Source: Pigmentiphaga sp. NML030171
GTDB taxonomy: Bacteria; Pseudomonadota; Gammaproteobacteria; Burkholderiales; Burkholderiaceae_B
Direction: 5' to 3'
DNA: 64,000 nt
NCBI RefSeq assembly: GCF_002188635.1
Contig: NZ_NINX01000055.1
Span: 120,285 to 184,284 of the forward strand
The notes under the pieces are model-generated. The model did not search any database. It had not been told where the DNA came from and saw only the letters and a program-made list of their open reading frames with translations. Positions 15,778 through 26,922 of the stretch are shown here, one piece after another; positions within the stretch are counted from its first letter, which is position 1; each line of letters opens with the position of its first letter. The translations under genes and the position numbers were made by a program.

Positions 15778-16530
15778 ATGGCACGTACCAGAGCCGATCT
15801 ACCAGTATGGCGCGCCGGACGCACCGAATCCACGGCCATGCGCGTTGAAAAACAGATCAAGGAAGCCGTGCTGGACGGCAAGCTGCAACCCGGCGATTTC
15901 CTGGGTTCCGAGAACGATCTGGCCGAGCAGTTCCAGGTCAGCCGCCTGCCCATCCGCGAAGCCATGGGGCGGCTGCAAGCGCTCGGCGTGGTGGACGTGC
16001 GCACGGGCGCCGGCGGCGGCACCCGCATCGCCAACGGCAACGATGCGCCGGTGGTCGAAGCCCTGGCCATCCAGCTCAAGCTGATCGGCGTCGGTTCGGA
16101 CGAGGTCTTCGACGCTCAACTCATCATCGAGGCCAGCGCCGCCGAACTCGCGGCCAAGCTGGCGAACGCCGACGACATCGCCAAGATGGAAGCGTGCCTG
16201 GCGCGGGTCGAGGAGTTGGTGTCCTCGCCGGAGGACTTCACGCCGGAGAAACTGACCACCGCCTCGCTGGCCTTCCACCAGTCCATCGTCGACGCCTCGC
16301 ACAACCAGTTCCTGTCGTCGATCATGAAGGCGATCTCGTACGTGCTGTACCGCTCGGTCAATCCATACACGACACCAGCGGTGGGCAAGCGGCTGGTGCA
16401 GCGGCACCGCAAGATGCTGGCGGCCATCGTGGCGCGCGACTGCGAACTGGCCAGGCAACTGCTGACCGACCACGTGGCCAAGGTCCGCGCCAAGCACGGC
16501 GCCGCGGACAAGAACGCGCCCGGCAACTGA
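15778..16530 (+). CDS. FadR/VanR-subfamily GntR transcriptional regulator (GntR-2)
   Basis: 250 residues from ATG 15778, with GGTGGA upstream. ATG 15757 is in frame but lacks a ribosome site and nearly abuts the operator. The N-terminal winged helix-turn-helix has LGSENDLAEQFQVSR and PIREAMGRLQALG. The FCD domain has AFHQSIVDASHNQF. It aligns along its length with GntR-1, including the GAGGGTRIANG wing and the LKLIGVGSDEVFDAQ linker. It is the likely reader of the ATACAGTAT operators at the ligJ, Rieske-2, porin-remnant and its own promoters, and is probably a repressor lifted by a pathway acid. Confidence 0.88.
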   Translation: MARTRADLPVWRAGRTESTAMRVEKQIKEAVLDGKLQPGDFLGSENDLAEQFQVSRLPIREAMGRLQALGVVDVRTGAGGGTRIANGNDAPVVEALAIQLKLIGVGSDEVFDAQLIIEASAAELAAKLANADDIAKMEACLARVEELVSSPEDFTPEKLTTASLAFHQSIVDASHNQFLSSIMKAISYVLYRSVNPYTTPAVGKRLVQRHRKMLAAIVARDCELARQLLTDHVAKVRAKHGAADKNAPGN

Positions 16531-16570
16531 CCGCGTCCCGGGTGGCCCGCGCGGGCCACCGGCCTCGGCC

Positions 16571-17557
16571 CTAGTCCACCTGGATGTTGCGCGCCTTGAT
16601 CAGCCGCGCCCAGCGCGCCTGTTCGTCGCGCATCAGCGTGGTCATCTGCGCAGGCTGGTTCAAGGCGGGAACCGAACCGATCTCCTTCAGGTTCTCGATC
16701 ATGGCCGGATCGGCCAACACCCGCGCGATGCCCGCGTGGATGGCCTGCACCTTGTCGGCGGCCATGCCGGCGGGCGCCAGCACGCCGAACCAGCTCACGC
16801 CGTCCACCCCCGGATAGCCCTGCTCGGCAATGGTGGGGATCTCGGGCGCCGATGGACTGCGCTCCGTGCCCACCAGCCCCAGGGCCTTCACCTTCCCCCC
16901 CTTGAGCAGCGGAAGCGCCGCCGGCAGGTCGACGAACACGCCGGCGATCTGGCCCCCCATGACGTCGGTCAGCGCGGGAGCCACGCCCTTGTAGGGCACG
17001 TGGACGAAGTTGCCACGCGTGGCGTCCTTCATCAGCTCCATGTACAGGTGCGTGATGTTGCCCGTTCCGGCCGAACCGATGGGAACGGGATTCGCGGACT
17101 GGCGGGCGTAGGCGACGAATTCCTTCATGTCGCTGGCCGGAAGCTGCTTGCCCACCAGCAATGCGGTGCCATTGGCCACCACCCGGCCGATCGGGCTGAG
17201 GTCCTTCAGCGGATCGTAGTTCAGGTCCTTGTACAGGACGGGGCTGATGGTCAGCATGCCCGAGGTCGCGAACAGCAGCGTGCCGCCGTCGGGCACGGCC
17301 TTGGCCACCGCCTGCACGCCGATCGCGCCATTGGCGCCGGGACGGTTGTCGACGATCACGGTCGCTTCCAATTGCGGGCCCAGGCGCTCGGAGAGCTTGC
17401 GCGCGATCAGGTCGGCCGGACCGCCGGGCGAGAACGGCACGACCATGCGGATCTGGCGCGGCAGGGGCTGGGCGGCGGTGTTGCCGGCCAATGTCGCGGC
17501 CAGCAGGAACAGCGCGGACCGCAGGACGGGGCGACGGGCAAGCATGGGGAATTCCAT
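16571..17557 (-). CDS. Bug-family (TctC) substrate-binding protein, Bug 2
   Basis: 328 residues from ATG 17557, with AAGGA six bases upstream. A longer reading frame to 17641 has no support. The signal peptide (about 1-28) ends near TAAQ. Bug landmarks are MVVPFSPGGPADLIAR, NRPGANGAIGVQAVA, HVPYKGVAPALTDVMGG and GYPGVDGVSWFG. It is a periplasmic receptor for a carboxylate. It lies just downstream of and on the same strand as the enolase-superfamily gene, 37 bases away, and probably shares its transcript, so its ligand may be that enzyme's substrate. No membrane partners are present. Confidence 0.92.
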   Translation of the reverse strand: MEFPMLARRPVLRSALFLLAATLAGNTAAQPLPRQIRMVVPFSPGGPADLIARKLSERLGPQLEATVIVDNRPGANGAIGVQAVAKAVPDGGTLLFATSGMLTISPVLYKDLNYDPLKDLSPIGRVVANGTALLVGKQLPASDMKEFVAYARQSANPVPIGSAGTGNITHLYMELMKDATRGNFVHVPYKGVAPALTDVMGGQIAGVFVDLPAALPLLKGGKVKALGLVGTERSPSAPEIPTIAEQGYPGVDGVSWFGVLAPAGMAADKVQAIHAGIARVLADPAMIENLKEIGSVPALNQPAQMTTLMRDEQARWARLIKARNIQVD

Positions 17558-17594
17558 GGACGTTCCTTGAAGAAAAATGTGCGGACGGACGCGC

Positions 17595-18680
17595 TCAGGA
17601 CGCGCGGCGGACGACGCCCACGCCCGGGCCTTCCGGGACATGGAGATGGCCGTCCACCACCTTCAGGCCCTCGAACGGATCGTTCAGCAGCTTCTGGAAC
17701 TCGGCCAGTTCGCAGGCATAGGTGATGTTGGGCAGCGCCACGGCCAGGTGCAGGGCATGGGCAGCCAGCAGCTGGCTGCCGACGTTGGCGCCCATCCGGC
17801 ACCCCAGGTGCGCCACCTCGCAGATGCGCGCGGCCGTCTGCACGGCCCGCAGCCCGCCCATCTTGGGCACCTTGAGGCTGACCGCGTTGATCGAGCGGCT
17901 CGCGGCCAGGCGGTAGGTCGACGAGGCGTCGTAGGCGCTCTCGTCGGCCTCGATGGCGATACTGGAGGCGCGCGTGACTTCCTGCAGGCCGTCCAGGTCG
18001 TCGGCCCGCACCGGCTGCTCGATGATGTCCACGTCGAACTCGACGGCCCGCTGCGCGAACACGACGGCATCCTTGGCGCGATAGGACTGGTTGGGGTCGG
18101 CCACCAGCCGCACGGCGTCGCCCACCTGGCGCCGCACGGCGCGCAACCGCTCGATGTCCTCGCGCACGGAGCCGCCCACCTTGAGCTTCAGGTGGCGGTA
18201 GCCCTGGTCCACCAGGCGCTGCGCGCGCTCGGCCATCTCGGGCGGCGTCTTCAGGCCCAGCATGCGGCAGATCGCGATACGGCCGGTGGTCTTGCCGCCC
18301 AGCAGCTCGTACAGCGGCACGCCCAAGAGGCGCGCCTTCAGGTCGTGCAGCGCGCAATCGATGGCGGCCTTGGCGGGGTTGTTGCCCACCAGCGCCGCCT
18401 GTACGCGCACCAGATTGGCCTCGATCGCCATCGCGTCCTGGCCGACCAGCGCCGGACAGATGCGCTGCAAGGCGCCCTCCACCCCCAGCGCGGTCGCGGC
18501 CAGGTGCGGAAAGGCCGCCGCATAGCCCCAGCCTTGCGTGCCGTCCTCGGCCGTCAGCGTCAGGACGACGGCATCGTTGGTCGGATAGGCCTGGCCCGCG
18601 AACTTCCAGTTGGGATCTTCGTCGGGCAGGCTCAGGTGTTCGAGGGAAAATGCGGTGATCTTCAACGGCTTCTCCGGCAT
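17595..18680 (-). CDS. Mandelate racemase/muconate lactonizing enzyme family protein (enolase superfamily)
   Basis: 361 residues. The N-terminal capping domain is followed by a modified TIM barrel with the MLE-subgroup catalytic set: the KxK motif in LKLKVGG (about 165), then metal ligands in ADPNQSY, IEQPV and IEADES, and the second acid/base lysine in LKVPKMGG (about 265). Members isomerise or cycloisomerise carboxylates, or epimerise dipeptides, so the reaction cannot be fixed. It is divergent from a LysR gene, like catB and catR. The intergenic AACC-N4-GGTTATGG motif recurs at the YciI/RidA promoter. Confidence 0.87.
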   Translation of the reverse strand: MPEKPLKITAFSLEHLSLPDEDPNWKFAGQAYPTNDAVVLTLTAEDGTQGWGYAAAFPHLAATALGVEGALQRICPALVGQDAMAIEANLVRVQAALVGNNPAKAAIDCALHDLKARLLGVPLYELLGGKTTGRIAICRMLGLKTPPEMAERAQRLVDQGYRHLKLKVGGSVREDIERLRAVRRQVGDAVRLVADPNQSYRAKDAVVFAQRAVEFDVDIIEQPVRADDLDGLQEVTRASSIAIEADESAYDASSTYRLAASRSINAVSLKVPKMGGLRAVQTAARICEVAHLGCRMGANVGSQLLAAHALHLAVALPNITYACELAEFQKLLNDPFEGLKVVDGHLHVPEGPGVGVVRRAS

Positions 18681-18746
18681 GGCAGGGATGCGGCCACTCT
18701 ATCAGCGGCCCGAGCGTGCGATCATTCGCATTCAGGCGGCCGGGCA

Positions 18747-18762
18747 AACCAAATGGTTATGG
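18747..18762. promoter_or_regulatory. Candidate LysR operator, copy A
   Basis: AACCAAATGGTTATGG contains the inverted repeat AACC-N4-GGTT. It lies in the 118-base region between the enolase-superfamily gene and the LysR gene. A 14-of-16 match is found at 20160-20175. Confidence 0.5.
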
Positions 18763-18798
18763 GCCGGCCGTCCTCTTCTTCCCGCCATCGGGGTTCAC

Positions 18799-19761
18799 AT
18801 GGAAGCCGAGCGATCGATCGAGCGCGTGCTGACCACCCAGGTCAAGCTGCGCCACCTGCTAATGTTCAAGACCGTGGCCGAATGCGGCGCCCTGTCGCGC
18901 GCGGCGGAAACGCTGCACATGTCGCAGCCCGCGGTATCCAAGACCATCCACGAACTGGAGACGCTGCTGGGCGAGCGGCTGCTGGACCGCACCGCCAAGG
19001 GTGTCGTGCCCACCGTGTTCGGCAGCCACGTGCTGCGCTATGCCCATTCGCTGCACGCCGAGCTCAAGCGCGCGGCCGATGAACTGACCGCCCTGCGCCA
19101 AGGCTCGGCCGGCAAGCTGGCGATAGGCAGCTACATGGTGGCGCTGCCCACGCTGCTGCCGCGCGCGCTGTCGCTGTTCTTTGCCGGCGGCGACGCCACG
19201 CGCGTGTCGGTGGTGGACGGCAGCAAGGAAAGGCTGCTGAGCGGACTGCAGGCCGGCGAGATCGACATCGTCGTGGGCCGCATGTCCGAGCAGGACGGCC
19301 ATGGGCAGATCCGGCAGATCCCCCTGTACTTCGAACCCATCGTGCTGGTGGCGGGACGCCAGAACCCGCTGGCGGGCAAGGCCGCGCCCACGCCCGCCGA
19401 CCTGGCTGCGCAGGAATGGGTCATGCCGCACGCAAGCAGCGTGGCGCGCACGCCCATCCACCTGTTCTTCGCCCGCGAGGGGCTGGACCTGCCCGCCCGC
19501 ATCGTCGAGACCCTGTCGTTCCCGCTGATACGCGCCCTGCTGCTGCAGCGGGACATCGTGGCCGCGCTGCCGTGGCAGATCGTCCAGGCCGACATCGAAC
19601 AGGGTGTCCTGGCCAAGCTGCCGGTGGACATCGGCTATCCCGCCCTGCCCGTGGGCATCATCACCCACGCCCACAACAATCTGTCGGCCGCCGCGCTGCG
19701 CATGGTGGACAGCCTCAAGCAGGCGGCCGGCGAGCTCTACCACCGCCCGCCCGCGGCCTGA
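18799..19761 (+). CDS. LysR-family transcriptional regulator (GbpR-like)
   Basis: 320 residues from ATG 18799. The frame runs open upstream to 18610 but that would overlap the divergent gene and its promoter. The helix-turn-helix is LRHLLMFKTVAECGALSRAA with MSQPAVSKTIHELE (about 15-60). The co-inducer domain has IDIVVGRMSEQDG and FEPIVLVAGRQNPLAGK, like GbpR and aromatic-acid LysR proteins. It probably activates the divergent enolase-superfamily operon in response to its substrate, and perhaps the YciI and RidA genes through the shared motif. Only a weak GGGG ribosome site is seen. Confidence 0.88.
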   Translation: MEAERSIERVLTTQVKLRHLLMFKTVAECGALSRAAETLHMSQPAVSKTIHELETLLGERLLDRTAKGVVPTVFGSHVLRYAHSLHAELKRAADELTALRQGSAGKLAIGSYMVALPTLLPRALSLFFAGGDATRVSVVDGSKERLLSGLQAGEIDIVVGRMSEQDGHGQIRQIPLYFEPIVLVAGRQNPLAGKAAPTPADLAAQEWVMPHASSVARTPIHLFFAREGLDLPARIVETLSFPLIRALLLQRDIVAALPWQIVQADIEQGVLAKLPVDIGYPALPVGIITHAHNNLSAAALRMVDSLKQAAGELYHRPPAA

Positions 19762-19767
19762 TGCCGG

Positions 19768-20085
19768 TCAGTTGCCCTCGGCGGTGGCGGGCGCGGCCGC
19801 CGGGTTCCATTGTCCGCGCCGCATGCGCGAGATCTTCACGCTCTTGAACAGGCCGGCCTTGCGGAACGGCTCGTCGCGCGAGAACGCCTCCGCCTCGGCC
19901 AGGCTGCCCACGTTCAGGATCAATACGCTGCCGGTGCGCCCCACGCCGTCCTCGGCCAGCATGGCGCCGCCCAGCACCAGCCTGGATTCGAACCTGGCCA
20001 GGTACTCCAGATGCGCGGGCTTGACCCGCTTGCGGATCTCCGCCGCGCCGTCGTCCCGGTCTTCCTGGTAGATGATGTACAGCAT
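19768..20085 (-). CDS. YciI-like family protein
   Basis: 105 residues with the YciI/YCII ferredoxin-like fold: MLYIIYQEDRDDG, then a helix with RVKPAHLEYLARF carrying the conserved histidine, the LVLGGAMLAEDG turn, and SLAEAEAFSRDEPF. The fold resembles muconolactone isomerase and some members are small-molecule hydrolases or dehydrochlorinases. It is convergent with the LysR gene and divergent from the RidA gene across a shared motif. A role in handling a lactone or enol product of the neighbouring enolase-superfamily enzyme is possible but unproven. Confidence 0.83.
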   Translation of the reverse strand: MLYIIYQEDRDDGAAEIRKRVKPAHLEYLARFESRLVLGGAMLAEDGVGRTGSVLILNVGSLAEAEAFSRDEPFRKAGLFKSVKISRMRRGQWNPAAAPATAEGN

Positions 20086-20159
20086 GCGCGCTCCTTGTCG
20101 AAACGGCCATGATACGGAGCCGCCGGCCGCTGCCGCATTCCAGTTTCGCCCGCGGTTCC

Positions 20160-20175
20160 AACCGCATGGTTATGG
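20160..20175. promoter_or_regulatory. Candidate LysR operator, copy B
   Basis: AACCGCATGGTTATGG lies between the divergent YciI and RidA genes and differs from the site at 18747-18762 at only two of 16 positions, both in the spacer of the AACC-N4-GGTT inverted repeat. Confidence 0.5.
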
Positions 20176-20252
20176 CCGCGGCGCGAAAAATCAGCCCGCC
20201 CCATGGGCCGGGACGGGACAATGGCGGCCTTCGCCATCACCGGGAGCCACCC

Positions 20253-20723
20253 ATGCCAAGTTCCATCGACGCCCGCCTGTCGGCCCTGGGCATCATCCTG
20301 CCGCCCGCGCCCGCGGCCCGCGCCGCGCGCATCCGCATGGCGCGCAAGCTGGGCAACCTGCTGTTCGTCTCGGGCCAGTTGCCCAGCGTGAACGGCGAAC
20401 TGCGCCACGTCGGCCGCGTGGGCGACACCCTGGACCTGGCCCAGGCCCAGCAGGCCGCGCGCGCCAGCGCGCTGAACGTATTGGCCCAGGCCCGCGCCGC
20501 CCTGCCCAACGGCCTGGACGACATCGTGTCGGTAGTGAACCTGCGCGGCTTCGTTGCCGCCACGCCCGACTTCGTCCGCATCGCCGAGGTGGTCAACGGC
20601 GCCTCGGACCTGATGGTGGAGGTATTCGGGGAAGCCGGCGCCCATACGCGCACGGCCGTGGGCGTGAGCAGCATGCCGCACGGCGTGGTGGTCGAGATCG
20701 AGGCGATGTTCGAGGTGGTGTAA
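20253..20723 (+). CDS. RidA/YjgF-family protein
   Basis: 156 residues from ATG 20253, with GGGAG just upstream. The reading frame extends to 20109 without a ribosome site. Family features are LLFVSGQLPS, the helix with ARASALNVLAQARAAL, VVNLRGFVAATPDF, and the C-terminal GVVVEIEAMFEV strand. RidA proteins hydrolyse reactive enamines or imines, and this longer subgroup is often found in catabolic clusters. The motif shared with the LysR/enolase promoter suggests co-regulation. Its stop is directly followed by a repeat element. Confidence 0.85.
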   Translation: MPSSIDARLSALGIILPPAPAARAARIRMARKLGNLLFVSGQLPSVNGELRHVGRVGDTLDLAQAQQAARASALNVLAQARAALPNGLDDIVSVVNLRGFVAATPDFVRIAEVVNGASDLMVEVFGEAGAHTRTAVGVSSMPHGVVVEIEAMFEVV

Positions 20724-21045
20724 CCCCCCCTACGCGCTGACGCGCGCCCCCCAGGGGGCGAAACCGGCGGACTGGCGGAGCCAGATCCGCGGTTTCCTGG
20801 GTCTAGGGAAAGCATCGTGGACTGAAGCACGGTTGCTACCGCTGGCAGCCAGTGATAGCAACCGTGCCAAACCCAAGATAACGGTACCAGACCCAGGATG
20901 CGGCGGATCCGGCTTTGCCGGTCTGCCAGTGCCCCCCTGGGCCCGGCGCCGGGCCGCCCCAAGGCGGGCCCAGGCCCCCTCGGGGGGCTGCCGCGTAGCG
21001 GCTGGGGGCTCACCATTCTGGGCCCGCGCAAGCGGGTAGGGGGTG
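20724..21045. repeat. GC-rich intergenic inverted-repeat element, copy R1 (composite)
   Basis: It begins CCCCCCCTACGCGCTGACGC immediately after the ridA stop and ends near GGGTAGGGGGTGGG before the secA stop. Inside are several hairpins: CCCCCAGGGGG, a long palindrome from AAACCGGCGGA to TCCGCGGTTT, and an 11-base perfect repeat of CACGGTTGCTA (20828-20838) with its complement (20856-20866). Blocks recur at R2, R3 and R4. There is no ORF. It lies between convergent genes, so a role as bidirectional terminator is likely. Confidence 0.85.
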
Positions 21046-21063
21046 GGCTTCCCTAGAAGCTGG

Positions 21064-23808
<2,745 letters not shown>

Positions 23809-24004
23809 GCGCGATATTTGCAAGCAACCGGGGCCGGGCCGTGGCCTGGCATCCCAGCCGGGATAGGGGATAAGCCAGCCAGTTTAGCACCGTGGGAGGA
23901 CCTTGAATCGCACGCCCCGTCCGCATGGACATCCCTGCCCGGCCGCCGCCCGGCGGCTGGCCCGGCCCGGGAGCGGCGCCCGCCCCCGCCGGGACCGGTC
24001 CGGG

Positions 24005-24967
24005 TTAATCCCGGGTGAGCCTGGCCTCCTTGACGATGCGGGCCATCAGTTGCCTGTCCTGGACGAACAGTTTGCCAAATTCATCGACGTTCATGGCATC
24101 CGGCGCCACGCCCTGCGTGGCCAGGCGCTCCTTGATGACCGGCATCTCCAGGACCTTCGCCACCGCGGCGTTGATGCGCTGGACCACCGGCGCGGGCGTG
24201 GCGGCGGGCGCCAGCAGGCCGAACCACGACTCGAACACGTAGGACGGCAGGCCGGCCTGGGCGATGGGCGGCACGCCGGGCAGCAGCGGCGAGGGCTGGC
24301 GCGAAGTCACGCCTATGATGCGCAGCCTGGAATCCTGCAGGTAAGCACCGACACCGGCATTGGGCACGATCACCGCCTGCGCCCGCCCGCCGGCCACGTC
24401 GTTGGCCGCTTCCTGGGTGGATTTGTAGGGGATGTGCAGCATGTCCAGCCCGGCCGTGCTCAGGAAATAGGCCATGGCCAGATGGGTGGAGCTGCCGATG
24501 CCGGCCGAACCGTAGTTCAGTTCGCCCGGGCGCTTTTTGGCATAGGCGATGAACTCGGCCACGTTCCTGGCCGGCACCGCGCTGCTGATCATCAACACGT
24601 AGCTCTGGGTGCCGATGTTGGCCACCGGCGTGAAATCCTTGACCGGGTCATAGTGCGGCTTGGCGCCCAGCTCGGCCGTGACGAAATGGCTGGACGCGGC
24701 CATGAGCAGCGTGCGCCCGTCCGGATCGGCGCGCCCGACGTTGGACGTGCCGATGGCCCCGCCCGCGCCTGGCCGGCTTTCGATGATGATGGTCTGGCCC
24801 AGCTGCTGGCCCAGTTCCTGGTAGAACGTGCGCGCCAGCAGCTCCCGGGCTCCGCCCGCGGCGAACGGCACGACGATGCGCGTAACCTGGCCGCCTACCT
24901 GGGCCTGGGCGGGAAGCGTGGGAACGGCGGCCGCCACGCAGGCGGCCAGGATTGCGAACCATTTCAT
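24005..24967 (-). CDS. Bug-family (TctC) substrate-binding protein, Bug 3
   Basis: 320 residues from ATG 24967, with AGGAG five bases upstream. The signal peptide (about 1-23) ends at AQA. Bug landmarks are IVVPFAAGGARELLAR, ESRPGAGGAIGTSNV, YGSAGIGSSTHLA and MLHIPYKSTQEA. It is the last gene of a minus-strand group with a 4,5-dihydroxyphthalate-decarboxylase-like gene and an amidohydrolase, so an aromatic carboxylate ligand is likely. There are no TctA/TctB genes nearby. Confidence 0.92.
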   Translation of the reverse strand: MKWFAILAACVAAAVPTLPAQAQVGGQVTRIVVPFAAGGARELLARTFYQELGQQLGQTIIIESRPGAGGAIGTSNVGRADPDGRTLLMAASSHFVTAELGAKPHYDPVKDFTPVANIGTQSYVLMISSAVPARNVAEFIAYAKKRPGELNYGSAGIGSSTHLAMAYFLSTAGLDMLHIPYKSTQEAANDVAGGRAQAVIVPNAGVGAYLQDSRLRIIGVTSRQPSPLLPGVPPIAQAGLPSYVFESWFGLLAPAATPAPVVQRINAAVAKVLEMPVIKERLATQGVAPDAMNVDEFGKLFVQDRQLMARIVKEARLTRD

Positions 24968-25044
24968 GTTGTCTCCTGGGAATGAGGGCGGCGACCCTCG
25001 CCGCCGCGATTGTCTTTGCGGGCCGGCCCCACGGCCGGCGCCGG

Positions 25045-25926
25045 TCACAGCACGCGGGTCACGTCGTCGAACAGCTCGTCGACGGCATAGCGGCGCGGTA
25101 TCAGTTTCTGGTCATAGGCATAGTGGATGATCAGTTCCAGCGCGTGGCGGTTGGGCTCCACGCCGAACGGCGTCAGGTCCGGCCCGCCTGCGTCCCGCCT
25201 GGCCGCGGCCTTGCTTTCCTGCAGCAGCCGGTAGACCTCGCGCACCACCTCCGGCCGCCTCTCGCACAGCGTCCGGTCCACCGCCACCATGTGGTTGACC
25301 GGCACCATGGCGTGCCGGGCGCCCCAGGCGGCGGCGGCCGCATGGGGATCGGGCAGCACCGGCGCCAGGCGCGGATCGTCGGGCAGGTCCGTGCCGATGA
25401 TGGCGGCGTCCAGCTCCCCCGCCAGCAGCATCTCGACCATGTTGCGGCCTTCGGCCCGCGCCACCCCGGGCGGGTCCGGAAACTCGGCCAGGTGCCCGTC
25501 CTCGAACGTCACCCAGCGTATCCCGCTCAGGTCCACCCCGTAGTCGTCGGCCAGGATGCCCCGCACCCAGGCCACCGTGGTCTGGGCGTAGGCCCGGATC
25601 CCGATGCGCCTGCCGGCCAGCTCCGCCACCCGCAGGCGGCCGCGCTCGACGTTGTGGACCAGGCAGTGGTGCTGGTAGCGGCCCGCCCCCACCACGGCCG
25701 GCATCAGCACCAGGGGCTTGCCGTAGGCCTTGGCCTGCAGGAAGGTCACCAGCGCCAGCTCCGCCACGTCGAAGGCGCCTTCGCGCACCACGCGCTTGAA
25801 CGCCCGGTTGGCGGTCTTGACCGGGTCGAACTCGAAACCGACCAGCGGCGAAGCGATCTCGCCCCGCTTCAGGGCCAGCGTGTTGGGATAATCGCCCAGC
25901 AGGGTGCGCAGCGTCGTCGGACCCAT
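25045..25926 (-). CDS. 4,5-dihydroxyphthalate decarboxylase-like protein (Pht5 family)
   Basis: 293 residues, ATG 25926 with AAGGGG upstream. It follows the Pht5 pattern: LGDYPNTLALKRGEI, FDVAELALVTFLQAKAYGKP, YQHHCLVHNVERG, GIRAYAQTTVAWVRGIL and IRWVTFEDGHLAEF. Pht5 converts 4,5-dihydroxyphthalate to protocatechuate. The fold is that of periplasmic binding proteins, but there is no signal peptide here, supporting a cytoplasmic enzyme. The start overlaps the stop of the amidohydrolase by one base. The substrate may differ from dihydroxyphthalate, since many relatives are uncharacterised. Confidence 0.78.
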   Translation of the reverse strand: MGPTTLRTLLGDYPNTLALKRGEIASPLVGFEFDPVKTANRAFKRVVREGAFDVAELALVTFLQAKAYGKPLVLMPAVVGAGRYQHHCLVHNVERGRLRVAELAGRRIGIRAYAQTTVAWVRGILADDYGVDLSGIRWVTFEDGHLAEFPDPPGVARAEGRNMVEMLLAGELDAAIIGTDLPDDPRLAPVLPDPHAAAAAWGARHAMVPVNHMVAVDRTLCERRPEVVREVYRLLQESKAAARRDAGGPDLTPFGVEPNRHALELIIHYAYDQKLIPRRYAVDELFDDVTRVL

Positions 25927-26810
25927 CACGCGCCCCTTGCCGATGCGGCGTCCAGCTCGGGATACAGTGCCCGGGCCGTGCGATGGAAAATCCATTCCCG
26001 CTCTTCGCCCGACAGCGAGGCGGTGGCCTCCAGGGCTTCGCCCAGCAGGCTGGCCAGGCTGCCCGCCGACGCCGGGAAGTTCGATCCCCAGGCAATGCGG
26101 CGAACGCCGAACACGTCGATCGCGCGCCGCAGGAAGCTGGCCTGCGTGGCCGCCCCCTCGCGGGACTCCCGGACGTTGTGGGTGGTGAACTTGAGGAACA
26201 GGTTGGGATGCTCCGCCAGCGCGAACAGGCTGGCCGCCGCCGCATAGGGAGGACCGTCGTCCAGCCGGGGCCGGGCGAAGTGGTCCAGCAGCACCCGCAC
26301 GCGCGGGAAGCGCCGCAGGATGTTTTCCAGTTGAGGCAAGCCATCGGCCCGCAGTTGCACGCACACGGGGATGTCCAGTGCCTGCGCCCGCTCCCAGGCG
26401 GGAAAGCCCAGCGGGTCGTCCAGCCGCGCCGCGTGGTCGGCGGCGGTGTGCCCGGCGATGAACACCCGCATGCCCTGCAACCCGCGGCCGTGCCAGTATG
26501 CGATGCGATCGGCGGCGTCAGGCTCGGACAAGCCGATCGAATAGACGCCGATGAAACGGTCCGGCCGAGCGGCGACCGAGTCCGCGACGTAGCTGCTGTC
26601 ATGGCCATAGCAGGTGGAGGCCTGCACGAGCGCGACCTGCGCGATGCCGGCCTCGTCCATTGCGGCCAGCATGTCTTCGCGCGTGACCGGCCGCTCGCGC
26701 GACCAGTCCGATTGCCGGCCGGACAGCGGCGCCAGCGGATAGGCCCGCTGGTCCGCGGCGATGACGTGGGTATGTAGATCGATGATCGATGTCGGCTTGG
26801 GATGGGACAC
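25926..26810 (-). CDS. Amidohydrolase 2 family metal-dependent hydrolase (LigI/COG3618-like)
   Basis: 294 residues. The TIM barrel has IIDLHTHV near the N-terminus, RPDRFIGV, LLDHFARP and IAWGSNFPA. This layout is typical of 2-pyrone-4,6-dicarboxylate hydrolase (LigI) and related lactonases and decarboxylases of aromatic catabolism. It is first in a minus-strand operon with the Pht5-like gene, and divergent from a LysR gene whose promoter region contains an 18-base CATAAG/CTTATG palindrome. The exact substrate is not determined by sequence. Confidence 0.8.
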   Translation of the reverse strand: MSHPKPTSIIDLHTHVIAADQRAYPLAPLSGRQSDWSRERPVTREDMLAAMDEAGIAQVALVQASTCYGHDSSYVADSVAARPDRFIGVYSIGLSEPDAADRIAYWHGRGLQGMRVFIAGHTAADHAARLDDPLGFPAWERAQALDIPVCVQLRADGLPQLENILRRFPRVRVLLDHFARPRLDDGPPYAAAASLFALAEHPNLFLKFTTHNVRESREGAATQASFLRRAIDVFGVRRIAWGSNFPASAGSLASLLGEALEATASLSGEEREWIFHRTARALYPELDAASARGA

Positions 26811-26850
26811 GGGGACTCCTGATCGAAGGCGCCCATCATGCCCGCATCAA

Positions 26851-26901
26851 CATAAGCAAACCACTTAAAAATCTGGCGTTTATCATAAGCATCTACTTAT
26901 G
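26851..26901. promoter_or_regulatory. Divergent amidohydrolase/LysR regulatory region with CATAAG palindrome
   Basis: CATAAG-N6-CTTATG is a perfect inverted repeat at 26884-26901. A degenerate copy, CATAAG followed by CACTTAA, lies at 26851-26868. The perfect copy covers the upstream ATG (26899) of the LysR frame, another reason to place the real start at 26923. It is probably the LysR binding site. Confidence 0.55.
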
Positions 26902-26922
26902 ACCCATCCGGAGAGATCCGCC

